Part shown: positions 49,009 through 57,724 of the stretch, in pieces
Layout of the letters: every line of letters starts with the position of its first letter
Position numbering within the stretch: the stretch's first letter is position 1
Assembly (NCBI RefSeq): GCF_900343125.1
Contig: NZ_OPYL01000001.1
Span: forward strand, 806,001 to 870,000
Reading direction: 5' to 3'
DNA from: Dysgonomonas sp. Marseille-P4361
GTDB taxonomy: Bacteria > Bacteroidota > Bacteroidia > Bacteroidales > Dysgonomonadaceae
Length of the DNA stretch: 64,000 nucleotides
Made by a program: the position numbers and the translations under genes
The notes under the pieces: model-generated
What the model was told of the DNA's origin: nothing
The model's input: the letters and a program-made list of their open reading frames with translations, nothing else
Database searches by the model: none

Positions 49009-49041
49009 AAAAAGTATCCTATGAAAATAGGATACTTTTTT
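49009..49041 (+). terminator. Terminator of the ribosomal operon
   Basis: A perfect 14-bp stem (AAAAAGTATCCTAT / ATAGGATACTTTTT) with GAAA tetraloop and T run, 20 bases after the rplQ stop. Confidence 0.95.
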
Positions 49042-49060
49042 GTTTTATAGCTAATAAAAT

Positions 49061-49079
49061 GCCCTTCAGAGAGAAGGGC
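49061..49079. terminator. Second GC-rich hairpin after the ribosomal operon
   Basis: GCCCTTC / GAAGGGC stem with AGAGA loop, 20 bases after the first terminator, within a wider imperfect repeat AGCTA...TAGCT. No T run directly follows on the plus strand; on the minus strand TTTTATTAG follows, so it could serve the minus-strand pbpC transcript. Confidence 0.45.
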
Positions 49080-49287
49080 TAGCTTCATTGTGGTTTTGAA
49101 TGTGTGTGCGTTGTTGTGAGTTTTGTTTGTGTTGTTTGTGTTAAAATTGGGAAGCCATACACAAGTAAGTTTTCACTTGTATATATAAGATGTATGTTTA
49201 GGTAAAACGTTGCATTAGAATTTAAAAGAAGGATAGTTAAATTTAGTTAAACAGTGTAATTCGCCTATAACGAGCTAATTGATGAAT
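49080..49287. other. Intergenic stretch with a G/T-only tract
   Basis: Between the rplQ terminators and the pbpC stop. Positions about 49090-49142 are almost only G and T on the plus strand, then an ACAAGT/ACTTGT inverted repeat near 49161-49180. No gene or RNA family recognised. Confidence 0.4.
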
Positions 49288-51681
49288 TTATTTTACATAG
49301 AATTTTATAGATATACTATTTCCACTTTCGTCTACAACGGTAAGTTTATGCTCTCCCTTTGCAGGAGAGTAATCCTTTTTATGAAAGTCCTTAGTCTCGC
49401 CAATGTATTTATTATCCAGATGCCAAAATACACGATGATGTGGAGTACGATGTGCTAACTCGAATACAACTTTACCGGGTGAGCCATCCAACTGTTTAGG
49501 TAAATTTATGACAGCATTGTAATATGGATAAATAAACTCCATGGGTTTGATCGTCAATTCCTTTTTACATTCGGGAGAATATGGCGGAAGGGTTTTGTAA
49601 TCAGAGTGATGAGCCTTGTAATACCATTCCCAAGTAGGAGGGAGTATGAACCATGAAGTATGAATAATGCCTCTTTTCCCGGCACAGTTTTCATAAACTT
49701 GATATGCTCGGTCTTCGGATAGGTGTACTAGCTTATGATATGAACAAGCTTGTCCTTCTAATCCTTTTCTCATAATCCATGTAGTATCAATCGATGATTC
49801 TGGACAATTAATTCCTCTGAGGTGTCCGCTATCACGGCATATTTCAGTAGCTATCAGATCTTCTTCCGGTTTTTGAAACCACCTTCCTCGTGGTAATGCA
49901 TTAAATATATCAAACATAACCATTCCTGCTGTGCGAGCGCCTGTTAAACCCGGACGTCCTTCTCCGTCCGAATTCCCAACCCATACACCTACAACATATC
50001 TTGAATTTAGTCCTACAGCCCATCCATCTCTGAAACCAAAACTAGTACCTGTTTTCCAAGCAATCTTTTGCATTGAAGGGATAGATTTCCAATCAATTTC
50101 TTCAGGTCTGTTAACATTAGTTAGAGCATCGAAGGTTTGCCATATTGCGCCTGCTGAAAATAGCGGAGAATATATCCTATCTCCTTTTTTATTATTATTC
50201 TCATTTGCAATGTAGGAAGGAGGCTCTATTTCGAAGTATCGTCCCTCTTCGTTGAAGAAGTTTAGCTGTTGAGCCATCTGTAAATACATATAGCTGATAT
50301 CCCATAATTTCCCTTCTGCTCCACCTAACACGAGCGAAAGTCCATAGCTTTCGGCTGGTCTGTTTAAAGAGGTGAGTCCAGCCTTTTTTAAGATATTGTA
50401 AAATTTGGGGACACTGTATTGACGGAGGGAAACAACAAATGGAACATTTAGAGAGCGTGCAAGAGCTTCGGATGCATGTACTGCTCCATCATATTGAAGA
50501 CTGTAGTTTTTTGGAGCAAAACCGCTTAAATTGACTGGAATGTCGGGTAATAATTGCTCGGGGAGTAGTTGTCCTTCTTGTAACATAGCGCAATATAAAA
50601 AAGGCTTCAAGATACTGCCGGTACTTCGAGGTGCTTGTATGACATCGACCTGATTGCCTGATAGATTTTTATCGAAGTGTACATTTCCACAATAAGCGAC
50701 AACCTCATTCTTCTGGATGTCGAAAATTAAGGCTGCTATGTTATTTATCCCATTTTGTGCAAATTCGGCATTCCATCTATTAAGGATTGTTTCTGTTCGT
50801 TCCTGCTGAATTTTATCGATAGTAGTTGTAATGTGCTTTCCTCCGTTTTCTTGATATATACGTGTAACTAAGTGAGGTGCTGTTTGCGGTAAAGCGTAGG
50901 GGTGGGGAGGAAGAGGTTCTGAAATTGCCAACTCATAATCTACCTCATTGAGAATATTCTCTTCCTGAAGTCTCTTTAAGAGTCTATTTCTTTTATTTAG
51001 CAGTTTGTTCCTGTTTCGCCCAAAGTGCATGAGAGAAGGGGAGTTTGGCAGTACGGCTAATGTCGCAGCTTCTGCCCACGATAACGTGGCAGGGCTATGC
51101 CCAAAATAACGCCACGACGCAGCTTCAATGCCTACAACATTTCCTCCCATAGGGGCATGTGATGCATATAAAGAAAGTATCTCGTTTTTGGATAAAGAAA
51201 ACTCAAGGCGCGTAGCAAGGATCATTTCAATGAATTTCTCACCAAAAGTTCTGTCTTGGTTGCGAGACATACGGATAACTTGCATTGTAACTGTACTTGC
51301 CCCACTGACGATAGAGCCCTTGCTTACATTTTGCTTGATGGCTCGTCCTATTGCTAAAGGATTAACTCCCCAATGTTTATAAAAGTGTTTATCCTCAAAC
51401 TCCATGAGGCAAATCTTGTATTTGTCGGGGATAGAATCGTTTTCGGGGAAGCGCCATTGCTGATCATCTGCTATTCTGGCTCCGAGTAAGTCTCCGTGTT
51501 TGTCGGAGACAACTGTACTATAAGGAACATTGAAAAGTGGTGAAGGGAGGCTGAATATATACCAGATAAGTAAGATGAAAAAAACAGGAATCCCTGTTCG
51601 ATATTTTAATTTACTTTTCTTGTATTTATCGAAGAGAGAGATAATATGTGTTTTTATAATTTGTAGTTGGTGCTTATTCAT
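49288..51681 (-). CDS. pbpC: Penicillin-binding protein 1C (bifunctional peptidoglycan synthase)
   Basis: 797 residues: short cytoplasmic N terminus, one membrane anchor (about 31-48), GT51 glycosyltransferase domain (about 60-250; E96 in FEDKHFYKHWG, TVTMQVIRM), transpeptidase domain (about 310-590; S356-x-x-K359 in STGSILKP, S410-L-N412, K543-T-G-T) and a BiPBP_C domain (about 700-797, ending HKLTVVDESGNSISIKFYV). It polymerises and crosslinks peptidoglycan in the periplasm. The alpha-2-macroglobulin gene that often accompanies pbpC is absent. Monocistronic on the minus strand. Confidence 0.95.
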   Translation of the reverse strand: MNKHQLQIIKTHIISLFDKYKKSKLKYRTGIPVFFILLIWYIFSLPSPLFNVPYSTVVSDKHGDLLGARIADDQQWRFPENDSIPDKYKICLMEFEDKHFYKHWGVNPLAIGRAIKQNVSKGSIVSGASTVTMQVIRMSRNQDRTFGEKFIEMILATRLEFSLSKNEILSLYASHAPMGGNVVGIEAASWRYFGHSPATLSWAEAATLAVLPNSPSLMHFGRNRNKLLNKRNRLLKRLQEENILNEVDYELAISEPLPPHPYALPQTAPHLVTRIYQENGGKHITTTIDKIQQERTETILNRWNAEFAQNGINNIAALIFDIQKNEVVAYCGNVHFDKNLSGNQVDVIQAPRSTGSILKPFLYCAMLQEGQLLPEQLLPDIPVNLSGFAPKNYSLQYDGAVHASEALARSLNVPFVVSLRQYSVPKFYNILKKAGLTSLNRPAESYGLSLVLGGAEGKLWDISYMYLQMAQQLNFFNEEGRYFEIEPPSYIANENNNKKGDRIYSPLFSAGAIWQTFDALTNVNRPEEIDWKSIPSMQKIAWKTGTSFGFRDGWAVGLNSRYVVGVWVGNSDGEGRPGLTGARTAGMVMFDIFNALPRGRWFQKPEEDLIATEICRDSGHLRGINCPESSIDTTWIMRKGLEGQACSYHKLVHLSEDRAYQVYENCAGKRGIIHTSWFILPPTWEWYYKAHHSDYKTLPPYSPECKKELTIKPMEFIYPYYNAVINLPKQLDGSPGKVVFELAHRTPHHRVFWHLDNKYIGETKDFHKKDYSPAKGEHKLTVVDESGNSISIKFYVK

Positions 51682-51710
51682 GCATATAATCGGATGAAAG
51701 CTTGTTCACA

Positions 51711-51718
51711 CAAATGTA
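51711..51718 (-). promoter_or_regulatory. -7 promoter box of pbpC
   Basis: TACATTTG on the minus strand, about 30 bases before the start at 51681; -33 box unclear. Confidence 0.4.
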
Positions 51719-51782
51719 ATAAAAAGAAAATAGCCTTGAGGCTTTATTGAATGAAAGAAAATAGAATGATAAAATGTTTTCT

Positions 51783-51790
51783 TATTTTTG
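51783..51790 (+). promoter_or_regulatory. -7 promoter box of the flippase-like gene
   Basis: TATTTTTG fits TAnnTTTG, 20 bases before the ATG at 51811; -33 box weak. Confidence 0.42.
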
Positions 51791-51810
51791 TACGAATGTT
51801 AATTTAGTAA

Positions 51811-52839
51811 ATGGAAAAAGAGTCTCAACGATTTAGTATCTGGAAAATTATAGCCCCTACCTTAATTGGATTAGGGGTGATTGCTTATATGTTTTCTCGT
51901 GAGTTCGATCTCAATGCGTTGAAGCAGATAACTGTAACTGGCGCCACTGTATTTTGGATTTTTATTGCTTTCTGTTTTATGTTGGGGCGGGATATTGGTT
52001 TCATTATTCGTTATCGTTACCTGACTGAGAAAAAGCTTTCGTGGAAACAATGTATTAAAGTAACACTTCTAGCCGAATTTGGTACAGCAATAACTCCTTC
52101 TTCTGTAGGAGGGTCAAGCATGGCTGTCTTATTCCTTGCAAAAGAAGGCATTCCTGTAGGTCGAAGCTCTGCAATGGTTTTTGTGACATTGTTGCTTGAT
52201 GAAATGTTCTTTGTTGTCACTTTTCCTATTCTGCTGCTTTTTATTCCTTTCGATACATTGTTCTCAGATACATCCGCTTTTGGAACGGGTGTTCTTACCT
52301 TGTTTATCGTTGCCTATATCATAAAAATGTTGTTGTGTACCTTCTTAATAATAGGCTTATTTATCAGGCCTCAGGTGATAAGGTGGTTGTTGATAAAGGT
52401 TTTTAGATTGCCATTTTTACGCCGTTGGCATAGAGGAGCAGTAAAGGTTGGAGATGATATAATACTAAGTTCTCGCGAAATAAGAGGGAAATCTTTCTCC
52501 TTTTGGCTACCTTTGGTTATCGCCACTATTTTATCTTGGTGTTCACGTTATCTAGTGGTTAATGCTATATTTATGGCATTTTTTGAGGTGCATGATAATC
52601 TGTTGATTTTTGCTCGTCAATTTATCATGTGGATTGTTATGGTGGTTAGCCCAACACCGGGAGGAAGTGGTTTTAGTGAATTTATATTTAAACAATATCT
52701 GAGCGAATTTATTCCTATTGCCAGTGCAGTTCCTCTTATTATTCTTTTATGGCGCTTACTTACATATTATAATTATCTCTTTGTAGGAGCTTTAATTGTT
52801 CCTCGTTGGGTAAAGAAATCATTTGGAACAAAAAAATAA
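51811..52839 (+). CDS. Lysylphosphatidylglycerol synthase TM region / UPF0104 (YbhN/AglD) family protein
   Basis: A 342-residue protein with about eight membrane helices. Family hallmarks are the EFGTAITPSSVGGSSMAVLF segment, which begins at about residue 90, and VVSPTPGGSGFSEFIF near 275. The soluble transferase half of MprF is absent, so this is the membrane (flippase-like) part only; members are thought to move or bind lipids, but the function is unproven. First gene of a likely three-gene transcript with the esterase (20-base gap) and LuxR-type regulator. Confidence 0.88.
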   Translation: MEKESQRFSIWKIIAPTLIGLGVIAYMFSREFDLNALKQITVTGATVFWIFIAFCFMLGRDIGFIIRYRYLTEKKLSWKQCIKVTLLAEFGTAITPSSVGGSSMAVLFLAKEGIPVGRSSAMVFVTLLLDEMFFVVTFPILLLFIPFDTLFSDTSAFGTGVLTLFIVAYIIKMLLCTFLIIGLFIRPQVIRWLLIKVFRLPFLRRWHRGAVKVGDDIILSSREIRGKSFSFWLPLVIATILSWCSRYLVVNAIFMAFFEVHDNLLIFARQFIMWIVMVVSPTPGGSGFSEFIFKQYLSEFIPIASAVPLIILLWRLLTYYNYLFVGALIVPRWVKKSFGTKK

Positions 52840-52859
52840 TAACCTTATAATATAATAAC

Positions 52860-53687
52860 ATGAGAAAACAAATAGTAATCTTATTTCTACTCTTTAGCAT
52901 CTTTTCTATAACTACTGCATTTGCTCAGCGAGTAGATACCATTGAAGTGTTCAGTGCAAAGATGAACAGAGGAATAAAGAATCTTGTAGTCCTTCCCGAA
53001 GGCTATGATGAAGCTTCGGATGTGAAGTATCCGGTATTATACCTTTTGCATGGGCATGGAGGAACATATGACACTTGGCTGAAAGTTACTAAGAAGACAT
53101 TAGCAGAGGAAGCTAATAGATGGCAAATGATTTTCGTATGTCCTGATGGGCAGAATAGTTGGTATTGGGATAGTCCGGTTGATCCTAAAATGCAATTTGA
53201 AACTTATGTGTCGTCAGAGCTTACTAGTTATATAGATGATAATTATAGAACTGTAGCATCACCTAAAGGGCGTGCTGTTACAGGTTTTAGTATGGGAGGA
53301 CATGGTGGTCTGTGGTTAGGCTTTAATCATCCAGATGTCTTTGGCGCTTGTGGTTCTTTAAGTGGGGGAGTAGATATACGTCCTTTCCCCAATAACTGGA
53401 ATATGAAAGATTGGCTCGGTATTTATAAAGAAAATAAAGAGATTTGGGAAAGTCATACTGTTATAAATATTTTAGATGAGATAGAGCCAAATACCTTAGC
53501 TATAATTATAGATTGTGGTGTGCAGGATTTCTTTTACCAAGTAAATGAAGAATTACATAAAGAACTGTTGTATCGTAATATCGGTCATGAATATGTAACC
53601 CGTCCGGGAGGACATACTCATGGCTATTGGAATGATGCTATAGATTATCAAATGCTTTTCTTTTCTAAGTTTTTCAATAAGAAATAA
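52860..53687 (+). CDS. Secreted alpha/beta-hydrolase esterase (esterase D/feruloyl esterase-like)
   Basis: A 275-residue putative esterase with a signal peptide (MRKQIVILFLLFSIFSITTA, cut near AFAQ). The oxyanion segment LLHGHGG (62-68), nucleophile S144 in TGFSMGGHGG, an acidic residue in IIIDCGVQDFFY and the His in PGGHTHGYW form the expected triad. The family includes acyl, feruloyl and acetylxylan esterases and mycolyltransferase-like enzymes; the substrate is unknown. Downstream of the flippase-like gene and probably co-transcribed. Confidence 0.9.
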   Translation: MRKQIVILFLLFSIFSITTAFAQRVDTIEVFSAKMNRGIKNLVVLPEGYDEASDVKYPVLYLLHGHGGTYDTWLKVTKKTLAEEANRWQMIFVCPDGQNSWYWDSPVDPKMQFETYVSSELTSYIDDNYRTVASPKGRAVTGFSMGGHGGLWLGFNHPDVFGACGSLSGGVDIRPFPNNWNMKDWLGIYKENKEIWESHTVINILDEIEPNTLAIIIDCGVQDFFYQVNEELHKELLYRNIGHEYVTRPGGHTHGYWNDAIDYQMLFFSKFFNKK

Positions 53688-53719
53688 CTATCTTTAAAGG
53701 TAGATCTATAAAGTACTGG

Positions 53720-54370
53720 ATGAAAGATATTATTCTTTTCGATAATCAGGATATAACCAGAATAGGGATGGAGACGCTTATTAATATGAGTAAAAAAGCG
53801 TCTTCAGTCCTTTCTGTTGAAAATAAGTCGGAACTTGTAAAACTGTTAATTGCGAACCCAACTTCTGCCGTTGTGTTAGATTATACATTATCTGATTTTA
53901 CGAGTGTGGATGAATTATTGAATCTGGGGTATCGCTTCCCTCAATCGCGCTGGTATCTGTTCTCGGATGAATTGAGCTATGATTTCTTGCACCGAATAGT
54001 TATTAGTAGTGAGTTGTACAGTATTGTACTAAAGGCTTGTGATTTGGACGAGATAAATATAGGTGTGATTCACTTATTCAGAGATGAACGATTTATTTGT
54101 GGGCGTGTGTCTAATCAATTGCTGCAACCTCAGAAAACTGTAAAAGAAGATGTAGATAAAGGATTGACAGCAAGAGAGAAAGCTATCCTTAAGGAAATTG
54201 CTCTTGGGAGAACAACTAAAGAAATTGCAGCTTCACGGAATTTGAGCTTTCATACAGTAATAACTCATCGAAAGAATATCTTCAGAAAGCTGGAAGTGAA
54301 CAATGTGCACGAAGCGGTTAAATATGCTATGCGTGCGGGATTGGTCGATCTGGCGGAATATTATATCTAA
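53720..54370 (+). CDS. Response-regulator-like protein with LuxR-type HTH
   Basis: 216 residues. The N-terminal receiver-like domain has D54 (VVLDYTLSDF) as likely phosphoacceptor, Ser in YLFSDE and Lys in IVLKACD, but the usual acidic pair near the N terminus reads FDNQD, so phosphorylation may be altered. The C-terminal LuxR helix-turn-helix (about 149-205) is canonical: LTAREKAILKEIALGRTTKE and SFHTVITHRKNIFRKLEV. No histidine kinase is nearby. Its stop overlaps that of the convergent gene. Confidence 0.88.
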   Translation: MKDIILFDNQDITRIGMETLINMSKKASSVLSVENKSELVKLLIANPTSAVVLDYTLSDFTSVDELLNLGYRFPQSRWYLFSDELSYDFLHRIVISSELYSIVLKACDLDEINIGVIHLFRDERFICGRVSNQLLQPQKTVKEDVDKGLTAREKAILKEIALGRTTKEIAASRNLSFHTVITHRKNIFRKLEVNNVHEAVKYAMRAGLVDLAEYYI

Positions 54371-55020
54371 TCGAATTCTAAATAGGGGGTCAAACGCATT
54401 AGATCTTGTTGAGTAAATTCATCCAGTAAACTTAACCTGTTTGTTGATTCTATTTTCCCTTTCCGATCTCGCATGTCTGCAATAACCTTGGCTTGTTCGT
54501 AATTTAAATAGGGATGCTTTACTAATTCCTTAATGCTGGCAGAATTTATTTTTATTTTCGACACAGAGGGATTGATGCTTAGATATGGTCTGATTTTATT
54601 GAATAACTCTATATCAACACCCCATACTTCGTTTAGTTGATCTAGCGACGTGAACCCTCCCAATAGATTTCTGTATTTTATTATTCTATTTGCATACGAA
54701 GTACCTATGCCGGGTATTCTTTTTAGTTGAGTAGTATCAGCATTGTTTATTTCTATTGTTTCCCCTTTAGAAAGTTTAGGAATATAGGTGTAATTGTTGT
54801 TTCTATTGTACGCTTTTTTATGGTTAGTATCAATGGAATCTGTATTTTTTAGTTGAGATAAGAATTGGTCGAATTCTTCATTTGTTTTGATTGCTGAATT
54901 ACTTTCCTTACGAGGCTTTGAGAACATAAGCAAACCTCCTAATATAACGATTAAGCAAAGTGATATGCAGATTGCTATTCTGTCACCTTTCTGAAAATAA
55001 AAAAGATTCTTCCAGTCCAT
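54367..55020 (-). CDS. Helix-hairpin-helix (ComEA-like) protein with N-terminal membrane anchor
   Basis: 217 residues. One membrane segment (about 17-34, IAICISLCLIVILGGLLMF), a polar linker, then HhH units: INNADTTQLKRIPGIGTSYA, RNLLGGFTSLDQLNEVWGVD and INSASIKELVKHPYLNYEQA. The fold binds DNA without sequence specificity and is shared with the competence protein ComEA, but DNA uptake is only a possibility. Converges on the LuxR-type gene with a 4-base overlap. Confidence 0.87.
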   Translation of the reverse strand: MDWKNLFYFQKGDRIAICISLCLIVILGGLLMFSKPRKESNSAIKTNEEFDQFLSQLKNTDSIDTNHKKAYNRNNNYTYIPKLSKGETIEINNADTTQLKRIPGIGTSYANRIIKYRNLLGGFTSLDQLNEVWGVDIELFNKIRPYLSINPSVSKIKINSASIKELVKHPYLNYEQAKVIADMRDRKGKIESTNRLSLLDEFTQQDLMRLTPYLEFD

Positions 55021-55049
55021 GCCGATTTAAGGTTTGTGCTAAAATAATA

Positions 55050-55084
55050 AAAAAGGTTCATACAATATCTGTATGAACCTTTTT
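55050..55084 (-). terminator. Terminator of trxB
   Basis: 15-bp perfect stem (AAAAAGGTTCATACA / TGTATGAACCTTTTT) with loop ATATC; on the minus strand followed by TTATTATTTT. Confidence 0.9.
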
Positions 55085-55103
55085 AAGTCTAAATTTGATT
55101 ATA

Positions 55104-56045
55104 TTATAATCCTCTTTCGCTCAAATATCTTTCAGCTTCTATGGCTGCTTGACAACCACTTCCTGCAGCTGTAATAGCCTGACGATAGTGAGGGTCTGCA
55201 ACGTCTCCTGCTGCAAATACCCCTTCAATCCAAGTCTTTGGCGTTCCTGGCTCAGTAATGATATATCCAACTGAGTCTAGGTTTAATTGACCTTCGAATA
55301 TCTTCGTATTAGGGCTATGACCAATAGCAAGGAAGAAACCATCAATGTTGATGTCAAATTTTTCTTCTTTATCTGTACCCATATGTCTTACGATATGAGC
55401 TCCTTCTACTCCATTTTCTCCAAACAAGCCAACAGCATTACATTCGAAAAGTATTTCAATTTTAGGGTTCTGCATAGTTCTGTCCTGCATTACTTTTGAT
55501 GCACGCAAGAATGGTTTACGAACGATCAGATAAACTTTTTCTGCAAGCCCTGCTAAATAAATAGCTTCTTCGCAAGCAGTATCTCCTCCTCCAACTACAG
55601 CAACTCTCTTTTTGCGATAGAAGAAACCGTCGCATGTGGCGCATGCAGAAACTCCCATTCCTGCATATTTTGCTTCATCAGGAAGTCCAAGATATTTTGC
55701 ACTAGCACCTGTTGCTATAATAACAGTGTCAGATTCAATTGTTTTTTCTCCGTCAATAACTATTTTCTTAGGATAGCAATTAAGATCAACAGCTGTAACT
55801 GTTCCAAAGCGGATGTCGGCTCCAAAACGAGTAGCTTGTTTTTTTAGATCTTCCATTAGCTCTGTTCCTGTAATACCTTCAGGATAACCAGGAAAGTTTT
55901 CCACCTCTGTAGTTGTTGTTAATTGTCCACCTGGTTGAATTCCTTCGTATAGAACCGGTGAAAGATTTGCTCTTGAAGCATAGATTGCAGCAGTATATCC
56001 GGCAGGTCCTGAACCGATAATTAAGCAGCGTACTTTTTCATTCAT
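55104..56045 (-). CDS. trxB: Thioredoxin reductase (NADPH)
   Basis: 313-residue flavoprotein that reduces thioredoxin. FAD-binding GSGPAGYTAAIYASRA (11-26), the redox pair C135-A-T-C138 (SACATCDGFF), NADPH-binding VVGGGDTACEEAIYLAG and the C-terminal FAAGDVADPHYRQAITAAGS are canonical. In Bacteroidales trxB commonly follows lolA and ftsK; here it has its own strong promoter and terminator. Confidence 0.97.
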   Translation of the reverse strand: MNEKVRCLIIGSGPAGYTAAIYASRANLSPVLYEGIQPGGQLTTTTEVENFPGYPEGITGTELMEDLKKQATRFGADIRFGTVTAVDLNCYPKKIVIDGEKTIESDTVIIATGASAKYLGLPDEAKYAGMGVSACATCDGFFYRKKRVAVVGGGDTACEEAIYLAGLAEKVYLIVRKPFLRASKVMQDRTMQNPKIEILFECNAVGLFGENGVEGAHIVRHMGTDKEEKFDINIDGFFLAIGHSPNTKIFEGQLNLDSVGYIITEPGTPKTWIEGVFAAGDVADPHYRQAITAAGSGCQAAIEAERYLSERGL

Positions 56046-56082
56046 AATGTATCTTGATTATATATTTTACTTATTTCTTAGA

Positions 56083-56113
56083 CAAAGATATAAAACTTGT
56101 TTATCGATTCAAA
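56083..56113 (-). promoter_or_regulatory. Promoter of trxB (minus strand)
   Basis: TTTG (56113-56110), exactly 19 bases, TATCTTTG (56090-56083) on the minus strand, 38 bases before the start. A consensus Bacteroidota promoter. Confidence 0.7.
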
Positions 56114-56158
56114 GCATGTGCCTTTCATATTTTTTATGGAATGATAAACAGAATCTAT

Positions 56159-56797
56159 TCATCGAAGATCTATGATTTCAGCCGATGGATAGTCTACTTT
56201 GTTGAATTTGAAAGTGTCATCAGCAAGAGCGTTTCTTGTCTGGTATTTCACAATGGTAAGGGTGTTTTCTAATCCATTTTTATCGGTAAGAGTGATTCTG
56301 TGAAATATATTATTTGCCTTGTTGATTTGCACAACAATCTTAGTGAAATCTCCAGTTTTCTTTTGAGGGGTAAGCTCTATTTCGTGAACAAGCTTTCCTG
56401 CACTTCTTTTTTCTCCTTTATAAGATAAATTGAAACCTTTTTTATAGATATTGAATAATACAGATGGGCTAATAGATTGCAATTCTTCGCCTGTCGGACT
56501 GCTAATATTTACTTCATCCGTATCTTTTATATATACCCATTGAGTAGCTCCATCAAACCATGTGATAGCATCAGGGATCTCTATCTTAAATTTATCTTCT
56601 TTCATATGTGCTGTACCATCATAGCTATATGTATCTTTCGCCTTAGTATCTCTGCTCTCCAGTGTGAAAGTAGCAATGATCCCTCCCGCTTTCTGATATG
56701 CTTCGGACGCATTGTCTAGTATAGTTCGGGCATTCTGAGCCGAAAGAATAGATGTACATGCAACAAGAAATGTTATTAATGTCAGTTTTGTTTTCAT
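56159..56797 (-). CDS. lolA: LolA-family outer-membrane lipoprotein carrier
   Basis: 212 residues with a signal peptide (MKTKLTLITFLVACTSILSA). The half-barrel fold of LolA is suggested by ARTILDNASEAYQKAGGIIA, GTAHMKEDKFKIEIPDAITW, WVYIKDTDEVNISSP and the end HRITLTDKNGLENTLTIVKY. It should carry lipoproteins across the periplasm. It sits between trxB and a lipoprotein gene; ftsK lies two genes upstream. Confidence 0.9.
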   Translation of the reverse strand: MKTKLTLITFLVACTSILSAQNARTILDNASEAYQKAGGIIATFTLESRDTKAKDTYSYDGTAHMKEDKFKIEIPDAITWFDGATQWVYIKDTDEVNISSPTGEELQSISPSVLFNIYKKGFNLSYKGEKRSAGKLVHEIELTPQKKTGDFTKIVVQINKANNIFHRITLTDKNGLENTLTIVKYQTRNALADDTFKFNKVDYPSAEIIDLR

Positions 56798-56844
56798 ATT
56801 TTGTTATGCTTGTTTCCTTTTAGACACTTATTTTAGCTAAGGGT

Positions 56845-57582
56845 TTAATAATTATAATGTTTCTTTTTAAAATCATCAGCTTTGGATAAATAGAACTCAT
56901 TTGTAAGCATATTGTTCAGGTCTTTAACGTATTCTTGCAATTCCTCCTTATTTATGCTTTCTCCTTGATCGGATAATTCTTCTATTTTGTTGTTTATCTC
57001 TTTATCAAAAGATGAAATGAAGTCTTCCTTTTGCCTTACAAAATTACCGATAGAGATATTCCCTTTTTTTTGAGGTAAGCAATATATATCATATTCGGCA
57101 TACCCGACTATTCTTTCGTACATATGACCAAAATAGGTGCCACCTCTATTAAGTTCTTGGTAAAATTCGTTAAGTTTTCTGTATATGTTTATGAGAGTAT
57201 CTCTTTCCTTGTTATATTTATCTCCATTCTTTTGCCTTAGAAAGTAAGCATATAAAAGATAAAATTCATCTTGTCCCACTTCACTCCCAAAAGTGTATTC
57301 ATTTACAAATACAGGATGTTTAAAATATGCGCTGTCTGGATGTTCTATTATACCATTTATTCCACTTAATTGAGGGAAACTGTCTATGATTAACTGAAAT
57401 TTCTGTTTAGTATATTCGTATTTAAAACTGTCAATTTTTACTTGAACAAGATCTTGAGCTTCTATAGTTGATTGGAATTCTTGTGTTTCTGAAGAATCTT
57501 TTTGATTATTATTTCCACAAGAAACAAAGATCATTATTGATAAAATAAACGATAGATAAGGAATAGAAGTAATGATCTTCAT
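56845..57582 (-). CDS. Unrecognised lipoprotein, 245 residues
   Basis: From the ATG at 57582 the product is a lipoprotein (MKIITSIPYLSFILSIMIFV, lipobox FVSC). An in-frame ATG seven codons earlier overlaps the promoter box and would add KVKK before the signal. After a Gln/Ser/Glu linker the rest is mainly helical and polar, with many Tyr/Phe/Lys/Glu (DEFYLLYAYFLRQKNGDKYN, INIYRKLNEFYQELNRGG) and no domain I recognise. Only one Cys remains in the mature part besides the lipid anchor (YCLPQKK). Lies between lolA and another orphan lipoprotein. A TATATTTG box (57608-57601, minus strand) precedes it. Confidence 0.75.
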   Translation of the reverse strand: MKIITSIPYLSFILSIMIFVSCGNNNQKDSSETQEFQSTIEAQDLVQVKIDSFKYEYTKQKFQLIIDSFPQLSGINGIIEHPDSAYFKHPVFVNEYTFGSEVGQDEFYLLYAYFLRQKNGDKYNKERDTLINIYRKLNEFYQELNRGGTYFGHMYERIVGYAEYDIYCLPQKKGNISIGNFVRQKEDFISSFDKEINNKIEELSDQGESINKEELQEYVKDLNNMLTNEFYLSKADDFKKKHYNY

Positions 57583-57600
57583 TTTTTTTACTTTTAGATA

Positions 57601-57608
57601 CAAATATA
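57601..57608 (-). promoter_or_regulatory. -7 promoter box of the 245-residue lipoprotein gene
   Basis: TATATTTG on the minus strand, 18 bases before the start at 57582; no clear -33 box. It may also drive lolA. Confidence 0.42.
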
Positions 57609-57668
57609 AAATAATTAATTGAGAGGGAGGATAAGAGGAGGCTTAGAATTATTTATTTACAATCAACA

Positions 57669-57705
57669 AAAAAGCTGCTTAACCATAAAGGAAAAGCAGC
57701 TTTTT
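57669..57705 (-). terminator. Terminator after the 211-residue lipoprotein gene
   Basis: 12-bp perfect stem (57669-57680 with 57694-57705, AAAAAGCTGCTT) with a 13-base loop; on the minus strand the stem ends in a run of T. Confidence 0.85.
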
Positions 57706-57724
57706 AATATTTAAAATAATCGTA

